DNA of 64,000 nt from contig URXM01000002.1 of the NCBI GenBank assembly GCA_900551855.1, forward strand, positions 194,788 to 258,787, in the 5' to 3' direction. The DNA comes from an uncultured Eubacteriales bacterium. Its GTDB lineage: Bacteria; Bacillota; Clostridia; Christensenellales; UBA1242. The notes under the pieces are model-generated. The model had not been told where the DNA came from and made no database searches. It saw nothing but the letters and a program-made list of their open reading frames with translations. Position numbers and translations under genes: made by a program. This document shows positions 44,346 to 53,900 of the stretch, piece after piece; the first letter of the stretch is position 1; every line of letters starts with the position of its first letter.

Positions 44346-44873
44346 ATGGAACATTCAAGAGAACCAAAATGGTATGTTCTTCACACATTCTCAGGATATG
44401 AAAATGTTGCGAAAGAAAATCTTGAAACGGTTGTAGAAAAATTTAATCTACAAGACAGAATTTTTGATATTGTAATTCCTGAGGAAGATGTCATTGAAGA
44501 AAAAAATGGCAAGAAAAAATTGGTTACTAGAAAGAGTATGCCTTGTTATCTTTTGGTTAAGATGATTTATGGTGATGACCTTTGGCATAATGTTACCAGA
44601 ACTCGTGGTATTACTGGCTTTGTTGGACCAAAAGGAAGACCTTTGGCTTTGACTGACGAAGAAGTTATGAAACTTAGACTCGAAAAGATCAAAGTTGAAA
44701 CTGACATTGAAGTTGGCGACAAAGTTGAAATTATCGAAGGGCCTCTTGACAAGATGGTAGGAACAGTTGTTGCTGTAAATCCAGATGCAGGTGTTGTTAC
44801 CGTAACTGTTGAGATGTTTGGAAGAGAAAACAATGTTGAACTTACTTTTGAACAAGTTCACAAAATAAACTAA
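44346..44873 (+). CDS. nusG: Transcription termination/antitermination protein NusG
   Basis: NusG binds RNA polymerase, controls pausing and Rho-dependent termination, and links transcription to ribosomes. The 175 residues start with the NGN domain (KWYVLHTFSGYENVAKENLE), including VKMIYGDDLWHNVTRTRGITGFVG, and end in the KOW domain with GDKVEIIEGPLDKMVGTV. AAGGAG precedes the ATG. It follows secE by 41 bp in the standard order. A new promoter for rplK lies at the end of the gene. Confidence 0.97.
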   Translation: MEHSREPKWYVLHTFSGYENVAKENLETVVEKFNLQDRIFDIVIPEEDVIEEKNGKKKLVTRKSMPCYLLVKMIYGDDLWHNVTRTRGITGFVGPKGRPLALTDEEVMKLRLEKIKVETDIEVGDKVEIIEGPLDKMVGTVVAVNPDAGVVTVTVEMFGRENNVELTFEQVHKIN

Positions 44874-44875
44874 AC

Positions 44876-44984
44876 TTGATATTTTTCAGGTAACTGTTAA
44901 AATATTGTCCGGCATGACATTAAACTGTCAAATTTTGTGGGAGAACTAATTGCCTAGTTCAATTCACCACATTAGGAGGGAAAA
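44876..44984 (+). promoter_or_regulatory. rplK-rplA promoter and leader with L1-type operator
   Basis: Promoter: TTGATA (44876-44881), 16 bp, TGT-extended TAAAAT (44898-44903). The leader has an outer stem TGTGG (44936-44940)/CCACA (44967-44971) and an inner stem GAACTA (44943-44948)/TAGTTC (44955-44960), separated by an asymmetric internal loop; GTGGGAG and ACCAC copy the L1 site of 23S rRNA. L1 can be expected to repress its own operon here. Confidence 0.7.
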
Positions 44985-45410
44985 ATGGCAAAGAAAGTTA
45001 AAGCAGTTGTTAAATTGCAACTCGAAGCGGGAAAAGCCACACCAGGACCACCAGTTGGTTCTTCACTTGGACCTCATGGTATCAATATCGCTGGCTTTAC
45101 AAAAGAATTTAATGAGAAAACCGCATCTCAAGCTGGGTTTATCATTCCAGTTGTGATCACTATCTATGAAGATAGAAGCTTCACATTTGAATTGAAGACA
45201 CCACCAGCAGCAGTCCTTATTAAAAAAGCTATTGGGCTTGATAAAGGTTCTGCAAAACCAAACAAAACAAAAGTCGGAAAAATCACTAAAGAGCAGATCA
45301 GAAAAATCGCAGAAACAAAATTGCCAGATTTGAACGCTGACTCTATCGAAAGTGCAATGTCTATGATTGCTGGTGCAGCAAGAAGCATGGGCGTTGAAGT
45401 TGTGGACTAG
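44985..45410 (+). CDS. rplK: 50S ribosomal protein L11
   Basis: L11 forms the GTPase-associated centre base with 23S rRNA and is the target of thiopeptides. The 141 residues are the standard length. The N-terminal domain has QLEAGKATPGPPVGSSLGPHG, and the RNA-binding C-terminal domain contains KVGKITKEQIRKIAE and ends AGAARSMGVEV. AGGAGGG lies 6 nt before the ATG. It is 11 bp ahead of rplA, and the two share an L1-type operator in the leader. Confidence 0.98.
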   Translation: MAKKVKAVVKLQLEAGKATPGPPVGSSLGPHGINIAGFTKEFNEKTASQAGFIIPVVITIYEDRSFTFELKTPPAAVLIKKAIGLDKGSAKPNKTKVGKITKEQIRKIAETKLPDLNADSIESAMSMIAGAARSMGVEVVD

Positions 45411-45421
45411 AGAGGTGAATT

Positions 45422-46105
45422 ATGAATAGAGGAAAAAGATATTTGAAGAGCCTTGAAAGTTTTGACAAGTCTTCAGCTTATGATGTTGCCACAGCAATGG
45501 AAAATGTTCTCAACACAGCTACAGCTAAGTTTGATGAAACAATCGAACTTCATGTTAGACTTGGTGTTGATGGAAGAAACGCTGACCAACAAGTTCGTGG
45601 CGTAGTTGTTCTTCCAAACGGAACAGGTAAAAATGTTAGAGTTCTTGTTATCGCAAGAGGAGACAAGGCTGACGAAGCTATAAAAGCAGGTGCAGACTAT
45701 GTTGGAGCAGAAGACATCGTTGCTAAAATCAACGCTGGGTGGCTTGATTTTGATGTTGCTATCACAACTCCAGATATGATGGGCGTTGTTGGTAGAATCG
45801 CAAGAATTCTTGGACCTAAAGGTTTAATGCCAAACCCAAAGAGTGGAACTGTAACTACTGATGTTACAAAGGCCATTAAAGATGTTAAAGCAGGTAAGGT
45901 TGAATACAGATTGGACAAAACAAACAATGTTCATGTTATCATTGGAAAGAAGAGTTTTGGAAAAGAAAAATTGGTAGAAAACTTTACTGCAATTATGGAC
46001 GCAATTGTAAGAGCTAAACCTGCCGCTGCCAAAGGACAATATATTAAGAGTGTCACATTGGCAAGCAGTATGGGACCTGGTGTTAAGGTAACTTATACAA
46101 TTTAA
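45422..46105 (+). CDS. rplA: 50S ribosomal protein L1
   Basis: L1 forms the mobile L1 stalk that helps deacylated tRNA leave the ribosome, and it represses translation of its operon by binding a leader mimic of its rRNA site. The 227 residues start MNRGKRYLKSLESFDK and contain the signatures MMGVVGRIARILGPKGLMPNPK and KAGKVEYRLDKT. GAGGTG precedes the ATG. Normally rplJ and rplL follow; here a terminator follows instead, so the L10-L7/L12 genes must lie elsewhere. Confidence 0.98.
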   Translation: MNRGKRYLKSLESFDKSSAYDVATAMENVLNTATAKFDETIELHVRLGVDGRNADQQVRGVVVLPNGTGKNVRVLVIARGDKADEAIKAGADYVGAEDIVAKINAGWLDFDVAITTPDMMGVVGRIARILGPKGLMPNPKSGTVTTDVTKAIKDVKAGKVEYRLDKTNNVHVIIGKKSFGKEKLVENFTAIMDAIVRAKPAAAKGQYIKSVTLASSMGPGVKVTYTI

Positions 46106-46112
46106 GTTTGAT

Positions 46113-46148
46113 TAAAGCAGGTTTTTATAAGCCTGCTTTATGTTTTTT
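46113..46148 (+). terminator. Terminator after rplA
   Basis: TAAAGCAGG (46113-46121) pairs with CCTGCTTTA (46132-46140), then TGTTTTTT. Confidence 0.85.
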
Positions 46149-46422
46149 ACATAAAATGCGAAAGATTTTTGTCGAATTGGTGTGAAAAACAGATAAAAAA
46201 TTTTTTCGACAATAATAGTGTTTTTATTCTTGTATAGGAATGAAAACCATTCGCAAAATATTGATAAATTTTGCAAAAAGTCGAAACGAAATATCAAATG
46301 CAAAAGATATTCTTTTTTGTGCTTGGTATTTGCATAAAAATGTTTGACTTGTTGGCAAAATTAAGATAAAATAGTCCGTAGTTATACTATATATAGACTA
46401 TTTAAATAGGAGATTTTACTTT
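46149..46422 (+). promoter_or_regulatory. Promoter region of the 1424-aa surface protein
   Basis: This gap has no gene. Promoter: TTGACT (46344-46349), 17 bp, TAAAAT (46367-46372); AGGAG before the ATG. Upstream lies an 8-bp inverted repeat TTGTCGAA (46169-46176)/TTCGACAA (46205-46212) and a third GTCGAA at 46280-46285, which may be protein-binding sites. Confidence 0.6.
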
Positions 46423-49400
46423 ATGAAAGTTAAAAGACAAAATCATACAGTTGTATTTAGAGGATTGGTGCTTGTTGTAGCTTTTGCACTTGCAGTTCTT
46501 TGTATGCCTTTTAATGGCTTGGTTGCTTTGGCTCAAATGTCACAATACACTGACTATTCTTATATGACAATAGGTAAAGTTGATGAAGAAGTTTCAACTT
46601 CTGTCGTAAAGGGTAGCACATATTATATCCCAAATGCTTACATTGGTGGAAGCAATAACTTTATTGTTGGAAAAACTCAAGACGGAGAACTTGAAAGCAA
46701 TGTAACTTTGCAATCTTCAAAAGTTACTGTTCGTTATAGTTCTTTGGATTTGACAGAAATCAACAGCAGTGAAGTAACTTCAGGAGAAACTGATATTACA
46801 AACAAAGTTGTTGTGACAACAGATGAAAACAACTATGGATATTTTGTTGCAAGCAAAGTTGGAACATACACTGTAACATATTCTTACACTTATGAAGATA
46901 CAAGCACAGGAAAATCATATACCAACTCTTACGAACTTAAAGTTGATAGTGAAATTTCAAGTGCTACAATAAGTTTTGACAGCAACGAACAAAACTTTAT
47001 TCCAAGCGTAATTGATCTTGCTCTTGCAAAAGACGGAGATAGTTATAAAAACTTGAACCTTCCATTGCCTTCAATTACTGATGAAGACGGTGAAGAAGTT
47101 GAAGATGTAAACTATGTCACAAGCAAAGATGCTGTTGGAGAAGAAGGAAGTTATGTTCTTATCTCTGTTACAGGTGGGGTTAATTCTCAAAATGTAACTG
47201 TTTCAGGTGAAGCAGGAAATTACTATATCGATGGTAGCGTTTTTGCAGATACTCAATTTGGTGCTGGAAAATATACAGTAAAATATGCATACTATCTTGA
47301 TGGACAATTTGTCACATCTACAACAAAATCTACTCAAGTTTATTCAGAAGAAAACAAATATTATACAGATTACAAACTTCAACTTGAACTTGCTTCTGAC
47401 TGGTCAGACAATGGACAAACTGGTGTTGAAAGCACATTGCCTGCAGCAACTGGTGTAACATCTAAAGATTCAAAACCAGCAAGTGAAAAAGTTGATGTTT
47501 ACTACACAGTAAAAGCTTATTACAGCTCAACAAGTTCTTCAAAGGGATATGAACTTATCTCTGCAGAAGAATACAATCAAGACCTTAATGGAAATGAAGA
47601 AATCGACGAAGATGAAAAAGTTGTAAATGAAGATGGAACATTGGTTAACCCATCAGCATTTAAACCTTTGAAAGATGGTTGGTATACATTTGAATATACT
47701 ATTACAGACTTCTATGGAAACACAGTTTCTTCAACAAAAGGTGTTTACGAATTTGAAAACATTAAAGATGAAAAGAAACCTACTCCAATTGTTTATGATG
47801 CTTCTGTAAAAGATGAAGACAAGAAATATGAAGATGCATCTTACAAGCTTCAAAGTCGTGCTATTCCAAACAGCGTTGTTGTTTATGCTATTGGAATTGA
47901 TGACAATGTATCAAAAGCTGGAGATGAGGGCGTTGTTCTTACTCGTAAGATTATGACAGATGATACTGTTGCAAAACTTACAATCACAGACTACGCAGAA
48001 TATAACTTGGTATTCAATTATAGAAATACTACTTCAAACAAAGCTTATACAAACTTGTTGACAAACAACTACCTTATCAGAAAACAAGCTGGAGAAATCA
48101 GCAGTGATGTTGAAATGCTCAACTGGCTTAAAGATAATGGATATTTGATTGTTGTTGACAATGCAAACTATAAAACAATTTACGAAATCTTCAATGCAGA
48201 AAACTACTTTGAAGGTAAAACAGTAAACGAATCAGCTATTGATTCTGCCGATAAGGCTCTTGAATGGTTTAAGAGTGCAGAAGCTGTTACCGCAGGTTTC
48301 GCTTACATTGATGTAAATGAAACATTTGGTGCTACAACATCAGAAAACGGAATGGGCTCTGGACAATACTACATTCACTACATCGCAAAAGATGCAGCAG
48401 GAAATGAAACAGATATAACAAAATCTATGTATGTTGGTTCTTATGAAGACAATGATGTTCCTACAATTAAGTTTGGAACAACTCTTGCAGATTCATATTT
48501 GCCAAATGCAAAAGTGACATTTGATGTTCCTACAGCTACAGACAACTATGATACAAATATGTTGGTTAAGACAATGTATCGTTATTTTGACAGCGAAGGA
48601 AATGTAATTCAAGTTAATGACAAAGACAGCAATGTTCTTTCAAACAATGACTTGGACGAACTTTGGGCTGATATTGCAAATGTTAGAGTTGACGGAAAAT
48701 TGTTGACAGAAACATATGCAAAATATCATAACTCTACTTCAGAAGCTAATGATGGATATATTGATTTGACAGACGCAAGTGCATCTTCTTATTCAATAGA
48801 TTTGTCAGAAGCTGGCGATAAAGCAGTAACTCTTCAAATAGTTTCTTACACATATGATGATAAAGGAAATGCAAACATCTATGGTGAAACAATAAATATT
48901 TCTAACACAGTTGACAATGCTCCTCCTCAATTTAAAGAAGGAGATATTAACACAGCAGATGGATCTTTTGTTTCAGAATATGAACAAGGACAAGAAATTG
49001 AACTTCCTACAATGACAGTTTTGGATGATGCAGTTTCATTTATGAGTTTTGAAGTTAATGTATATTACATCAACGGAGACACTCAAACAAAGGTTGCAAC
49101 ATATGACTATTCATCAGAAAGAGATATCTTATCTCAAAGTGGTGCAGGGAAATATACTGTTCATGCTGGAAAATTTGTTGCTTCATTTGCAGGAGAATAT
49201 AGAGCAAGCATTGCAGTTAAAGATAGCAATAACAAAACTGTAGTTGCATTTGTAAACTATGATGTTAAAGCTAGATCAATCATTCAACCACCAGTTATCA
49301 GCACTTCTCTTGAAAGCAAGACTGTAGAACTTGATGGTGACACAAACTATGATCCAGAAACAGGTATTGAAATACCTACTCCATCAGTAAGTTATCAAAT

Positions 49401-50697
49401 TCCAAACAGTGTAACTTATGATGTTTATGCTGGAAATGAAGAAGATTATGCAGATGTTGATGCTGTTGTTATGGGCGTAAACGAAAACGGAAAAGCTACA
49501 AACTGGAGCACAACATACGGACAACAAAATTCATTTAAACCAAATGCAGTTGGCGAATATCCAATTGCCTATACAGTAAATCTTACAGTTTATAACCCAA
49601 AGACATTCACATATCAAGAAATGGCTTGGGATGCTGGATCAAATTCTTACAAAGGTGGATTCTTCAATTATCAAAACCCAACAAATTCTAATAAAGCAGA
49701 AGTTGTTTTGAATAAAGATGGTTCTTATGTAGTTAACGAAACTGGCACAAAATATACAGTTGTTAAAGATGAAGATGGTTCAGTAAAAGTTTACAACTAT
49801 GATGACAATAGCATAACAATTGACGATTTCTATGGTACTGTATTTGAAGATGTAGATCTTGAAGAATGGTGCAATGATCTTGTAAATTATAATTTGACAA
49901 GTGATGTTTATACAATTATTGTTCAAGATACAGTTGGTCCAGAAATTACAGAATATGATTATGTTGATACAATTTCTACAGAAGATATTTCTGCAACAGA
50001 TGGATACAATTTGAAGATTTATGGAATTGAAGCTACTGACAAGAGTGGAATCAATGCTGATAAATCAAAGATTGTTTTGTCTTGGAAATTGGCTAATGGT
50101 GATACAGGTTCTCAAACATTCAATAAACAAATGGAAGACACTTCTTATACAATTAAATCAAGTACAGGAAATGTATTAGACGGAACTTATACAATCACAT
50201 ATACAGTTTATGACAACAACAATAACTACACAACAAAAGCTTACACAATTGCAGTTGGAGACAATGTAGAACCAACTTTGACATTTGCAGATGATTTTGT
50301 TAAAGATAGTTATGAAATCGGTTCTGAACTTACAATTGACCCAAGCAAGATTACTTTCACAGATAATAAGGCGTTCCCAGAAGGAACAAAACCTACAATT
50401 TCTCTTTTGAATACTTCTACAAGCAAAGAAGTTGAATACAAACTTGTTGGTGGAATGTATGTATTCGATTTGGACAAAATTGGAACTTATACTTTGACAG
50501 TTGAAGTATCTGATGCAGTTGGAAACACAGCAACAGAAACATTCAGCATCGAAGTTACAGCAAGAACTACAGATACAGTTGCTGTTTATAAGATTATCGG
50601 AACAATTTTGATTGTGATCTCTGTTCTTGTTCTTGTAGGCGTAATTGTTTACTTCATTGTTTCAAAAGTAAAACTTGATAAAGAACTTAAGAAATAA
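46423..50697 (+). CDS. Large secreted surface protein (1424 aa) with Ig-like repeats and C-terminal membrane anchor
   Basis: Probable envelope or adhesion protein. A signal peptide (residues 1-38) has the hydrophobic core LVLVVAFALAVLCMPF. The rest is beta-rich, Thr/Tyr/Asn-rich and nearly free of Cys. Ig-like or cadherin-like units are seen by their ends, such as AGTYTVTYSY-like strands, SGQYYIHYIAKDAAGNE (about 645), and the C-terminal pair DGTYTITYTVYDNNN and IGTYTLTVEVSDAVGNTATE. One membrane helix (about 1388-1412) and the tail KVKLDKELKK follow; there is no LPXTG. TAGGAG lies before the ATG. The next gene is a convergent giant protein of the same design, so the two may act together on the surface. 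Confidence 0.88.
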   Translation: MKVKRQNHTVVFRGLVLVVAFALAVLCMPFNGLVALAQMSQYTDYSYMTIGKVDEEVSTSVVKGSTYYIPNAYIGGSNNFIVGKTQDGELESNVTLQSSKVTVRYSSLDLTEINSSEVTSGETDITNKVVVTTDENNYGYFVASKVGTYTVTYSYTYEDTSTGKSYTNSYELKVDSEISSATISFDSNEQNFIPSVIDLALAKDGDSYKNLNLPLPSITDEDGEEVEDVNYVTSKDAVGEEGSYVLISVTGGVNSQNVTVSGEAGNYYIDGSVFADTQFGAGKYTVKYAYYLDGQFVTSTTKSTQVYSEENKYYTDYKLQLELASDWSDNGQTGVESTLPAATGVTSKDSKPASEKVDVYYTVKAYYSSTSSSKGYELISAEEYNQDLNGNEEIDEDEKVVNEDGTLVNPSAFKPLKDGWYTFEYTITDFYGNTVSSTKGVYEFENIKDEKKPTPIVYDASVKDEDKKYEDASYKLQSRAIPNSVVVYAIGIDDNVSKAGDEGVVLTRKIMTDDTVAKLTITDYAEYNLVFNYRNTTSNKAYTNLLTNNYLIRKQAGEISSDVEMLNWLKDNGYLIVVDNANYKTIYEIFNAENYFEGKTVNESAIDSADKALEWFKSAEAVTAGFAYIDVNETFGATTSENGMGSGQYYIHYIAKDAAGNETDITKSMYVGSYEDNDVPTIKFGTTLADSYLPNAKVTFDVPTATDNYDTNMLVKTMYRYFDSEGNVIQVNDKDSNVLSNNDLDELWADIANVRVDGKLLTETYAKYHNSTSEANDGYIDLTDASASSYSIDLSEAGDKAVTLQIVSYTYDDKGNANIYGETINISNTVDNAPPQFKEGDINTADGSFVSEYEQGQEIELPTMTVLDDAVSFMSFEVNVYYINGDTQTKVATYDYSSERDILSQSGAGKYTVHAGKFVASFAGEYRASIAVKDSNNKTVVAFVNYDVKARSIIQPPVISTSLESKTVELDGDTNYDPETGIEIPTPSVSYQIPNSVTYDVYAGNEEDYADVDAVVMGVNENGKATNWSTTYGQQNSFKPNAVGEYPIAYTVNLTVYNPKTFTYQEMAWDAGSNSYKGGFFNYQNPTNSNKAEVVLNKDGSYVVNETGTKYTVVKDEDGSVKVYNYDDNSITIDDFYGTVFEDVDLEEWCNDLVNYNLTSDVYTIIVQDTVGPEITEYDYVDTISTEDISATDGYNLKIYGIEATDKSGINADKSKIVLSWKLANGDTGSQTFNKQMEDTSYTIKSSTGNVLDGTYTITYTVYDNNNNYTTKAYTIAVGDNVEPTLTFADDFVKDSYEIGSELTIDPSKITFTDNKAFPEGTKPTISLLNTSTSKEVEYKLVGGMYVFDLDKIGTYTLTVEVSDAVGNTATETFSIEVTARTTDTVAVYKIIGTILIVISVLVLVGVIVYFIVSKVKLDKELKK

Positions 50698-50705
50698 TAT
50701 TAAAA

Positions 50706-50736
50706 AAAAAGACTGAAAAATATCAGTCTTTTTTTA
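50706..50736 (+). terminator. Terminator of the 1424-aa gene
   Basis: AAAAAGACTGA (50706-50716) pairs with TCAGTCTTTTT (50723-50733), loop AAAATA, T run. Confidence 0.85.
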
Positions 50737-50871
50737 TTGTATTAAACATGATTAAAAGTGGTGTATTTTATCATAAATTTATGTTTAACAGCATTGATTT
50801 CACATCTTGATAAATTGTGTGTAAAATATGGAAAGTGGCTTAAAACGGCAAATAACGGGCGATAGGAGCAT
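50737..50871. other. Spacer between two convergent giant genes
   Basis: About 135 bp of AT-rich DNA between the two terminators. I see no frame with a ribosome binding site, RNA gene or repeat here. Confidence 0.5.
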
Positions 50872-50900
50872 AAAAAAGAAGGCATCTGATTGATGTCTTC
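50872..50900 (-). terminator. Terminator of the 2870-aa gene
   Basis: On the minus strand GAAGACATC, loop AATCA, GATGCCTTC and then T's (plus-strand arms 50878-50886 and 50892-50900, one G-U pair). Confidence 0.8.
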
Positions 50901-50908
50901 TTTTTCTT

Positions 50909-53900
50909 TTACTTAACAGCAATTCTCTTTCTCAATTTAATAATTATGATTATTACAACTATTGCAACAATTACTGAAATTACAATTGCTATAATTGCTG
51001 CGGCATTGAGAGGATCATTCTTAACAACTTTATAACTGAATAACAAGTTTCCACTTGGAGAGAGTATTTGAACATAATATGTTCCTGCAGAATCAATTGT
51101 TGCAGTTGTTTCTCCAGTGCTTAAACTATTGATATCCAAACTGTAATATAAGTAGTTTTTGTTGTCAATTTCTTTTATGATTCTTAATGTGCTTTCTCCC
51201 ATTTCGCTGTAGATGTTTGCTTGGTTGAAAGTTACTGTAATATTGCTTGTTGTTTCTGCTCCTTCAGCAATAGATATTTTTATTGGTGCAGTTCCATTTT
51301 GAATGTTTACTTGATATGTCCAGCTTGTAATTGCTGATGAACCTTTAAACAACTTGTCGTTTGAATTGATTGTTATCATGTATGTGCCTATTCCAGTTTT
51401 TTCATCAAGATATGACAATGGAAGTTCTGTCATATATGTTTTTTGATCAACTGTTATTGTTGAAACATCCAATGTTCTCAACAAGTCTTCTGTTATATCA
51501 ATTCCGTCTTTAATTACTTTTTCAACATAATAATTTGAATATCTGTTGTAAACATAAGAATATCTATATTCGTTTGGATTTAAAATAGTAAATTGATATT
51601 TCTCTTGTCTAATCTTTCCAACATCTGGCAAATTGCTTGTTGCTGTAAATGAAATTTCGTAATAACCAGGTTCTTCAAACAGATAGGTTGTGTCATCTTG
51701 GAAGTATTCTGTATATTCAACACCATCTTTTGTCACGCTTATTACTGGATAACCATCAAGAGAATAGAATTCTGAACGGGTGCTCTTGTCAATATTTACA
51801 GAAACTTTTCCATTGTATATTGCTTGTTTGATTGGGAGAGATGTTTCTTCTTCGTTTGTCACTGGGTTTGTATATGTGATTGTGAATGGAACATCTTTAA
51901 GGAATATAAATGTCAATGCTTCTGTTTGACCAGCGTTGCCTCTGTTAAACTTTTGAACATTTCCTGCATTGTCATATAATGAGATTGAATATTTGCCTGA
52001 ATGGGTTAAGTAAACGTAATTGTATTCTTTTCCATTTGTTTTTCTTGTATATACCACAGGGTTCAATTCTATGCCGTCTTTTACAAGTCTGATGTTGATT
52101 TCGTTTTGTGATATACCATAATATTTTGACCATTGAAGTTCAATTCTGTTGATTGAAGAATAGTCTTCTGATATTACGATGCTCTTTGATGTAGCATTTA
52201 CAAGATTTTCTGTTGTATCAATAATTCCATTCATGTTGTATGTATAAAACTCTTCAACAAAATTGTCTGAACTTGGAATGTAGGTTATAACAATCTTTAT
52301 ATTGAATGGAGGAATGTTTCCTAAGTTTCCGCTTGTTGTGTTTGAAATTATCCAAAGTTCTGAAGTTACTGTTGAACTATCTACAAACACATCTGCCAAG
52401 GTTGCTGTTATTTCTTGTTCTTTATTTGTCTTTATTTGAACAAGGTCTTTGTCTGTGTAGCTTAAATTTACGATATAGTGATTTGCATATTGTTTGCCGT
52501 CGCTTGCTGTGTAGATTGTATCACTCTTATCAACAACTGATGTGACACCGTTTATAGTTTTTTCGATCCAATATGTTGATTTTAATGATGATAAGTTAAA
52601 TTCAAATATTTGATTATATTGGCCACTGTCTGGGACATATCCAAATACATATTCAGGTGTGCCCATTTCGTTTTTCAAATAAGTTTCATCATACCAAATC
52701 TTGAGATAATATTTTTTCATATCATCTGATTGACATTGCAATCTTGTACCAGATGTGATTTCTGTCCAATTGACTTTGTCGGTACTGATTGAATATTTGA
52801 TTGGAATGAATGTTTCTTTTTGTGAATAAATCACTCTGATTTCTGAGAAGTATCCTGTTTCATCATTTACAAGATTGTCAATTATACTTCTTGTTATGTT
52901 GTTTCCATTTGCATCAAGTATTTTGAATTGTCCAGGCTGATTGTTTTCATTTGTATCATTTACTTGTGGCAATTCGTTGTATAATGTGAAGTAAATTGTT
53001 TTTACAAGGTTTGTAGTTGGATCATTGTTGTTGAAATCTCTTACTAACAACGCAAAACTGTCATTGTAAACACCTGTATCATTGTTTGTTTTAACAAGGA
53101 TTGTAGAAACACCTTGACTGTTTTGGGAGGTGGTTGTTGTGGCTTTTGTGAGTTCTTCTGAGATCTCTCCATCTACCAAATCGAACACTTCAACTGTGTA
53201 TTTGCTTGGGTTATAGTTGTATTTTAACCCATCTTTTGTGATGTAATACAATCTTCCACCATTTGTATCATAATAAGAGTACAAGTCTTGTTCTGAAGAA
53301 ACTTCTTGTGTGATCAATGTTTCTTTATACAAATGGATTTCTTTATATGTTGTGCCATAATTGTCTGTGTATTCATATTCGATTCTTGTGTTAGTGACAA
53401 ATCCTAAATTTGGATTGATTTCAAAAGTAATTGTTCCAAGAGTGTTGTCTGTTGTCACAATGATATTTGAAGTTGATTGCCATAAACTTGAGAACCCTAA
53501 TTTGTTTGTTTGAGAATAAATCAATTCGTTGTTTGCCTTGATTGAAAGTGAAGTCAAGAATGTTGAACCATAAGCTGAGCTTTGAATTGATTGATCAGTA
53601 GGTTGTGTAAATCTGATGTATTCTCTGTTTTGATCATTTGTTAGAGATGCTGTCAAACTTGTATTTCTGATATTGATATAGAAGTTTGTTGTAGATCTAT
53701 TTTCTCTGTTGTAAACGCTTAAACAATTTTTATATCTCGAACTTACACTGCCGTCAATAAGATCAGAGATTGCAATTTTTGTGTAAGTTTGTCCAACAAA
53801 TGCGTAAGCATAATCTTTATCCCAAGGAGTCAACATCAAATATTTTGTTGTAGTAAATCCATTTGAATTTACGGTGCTCAATTTTATTTGTGCCCATGCA

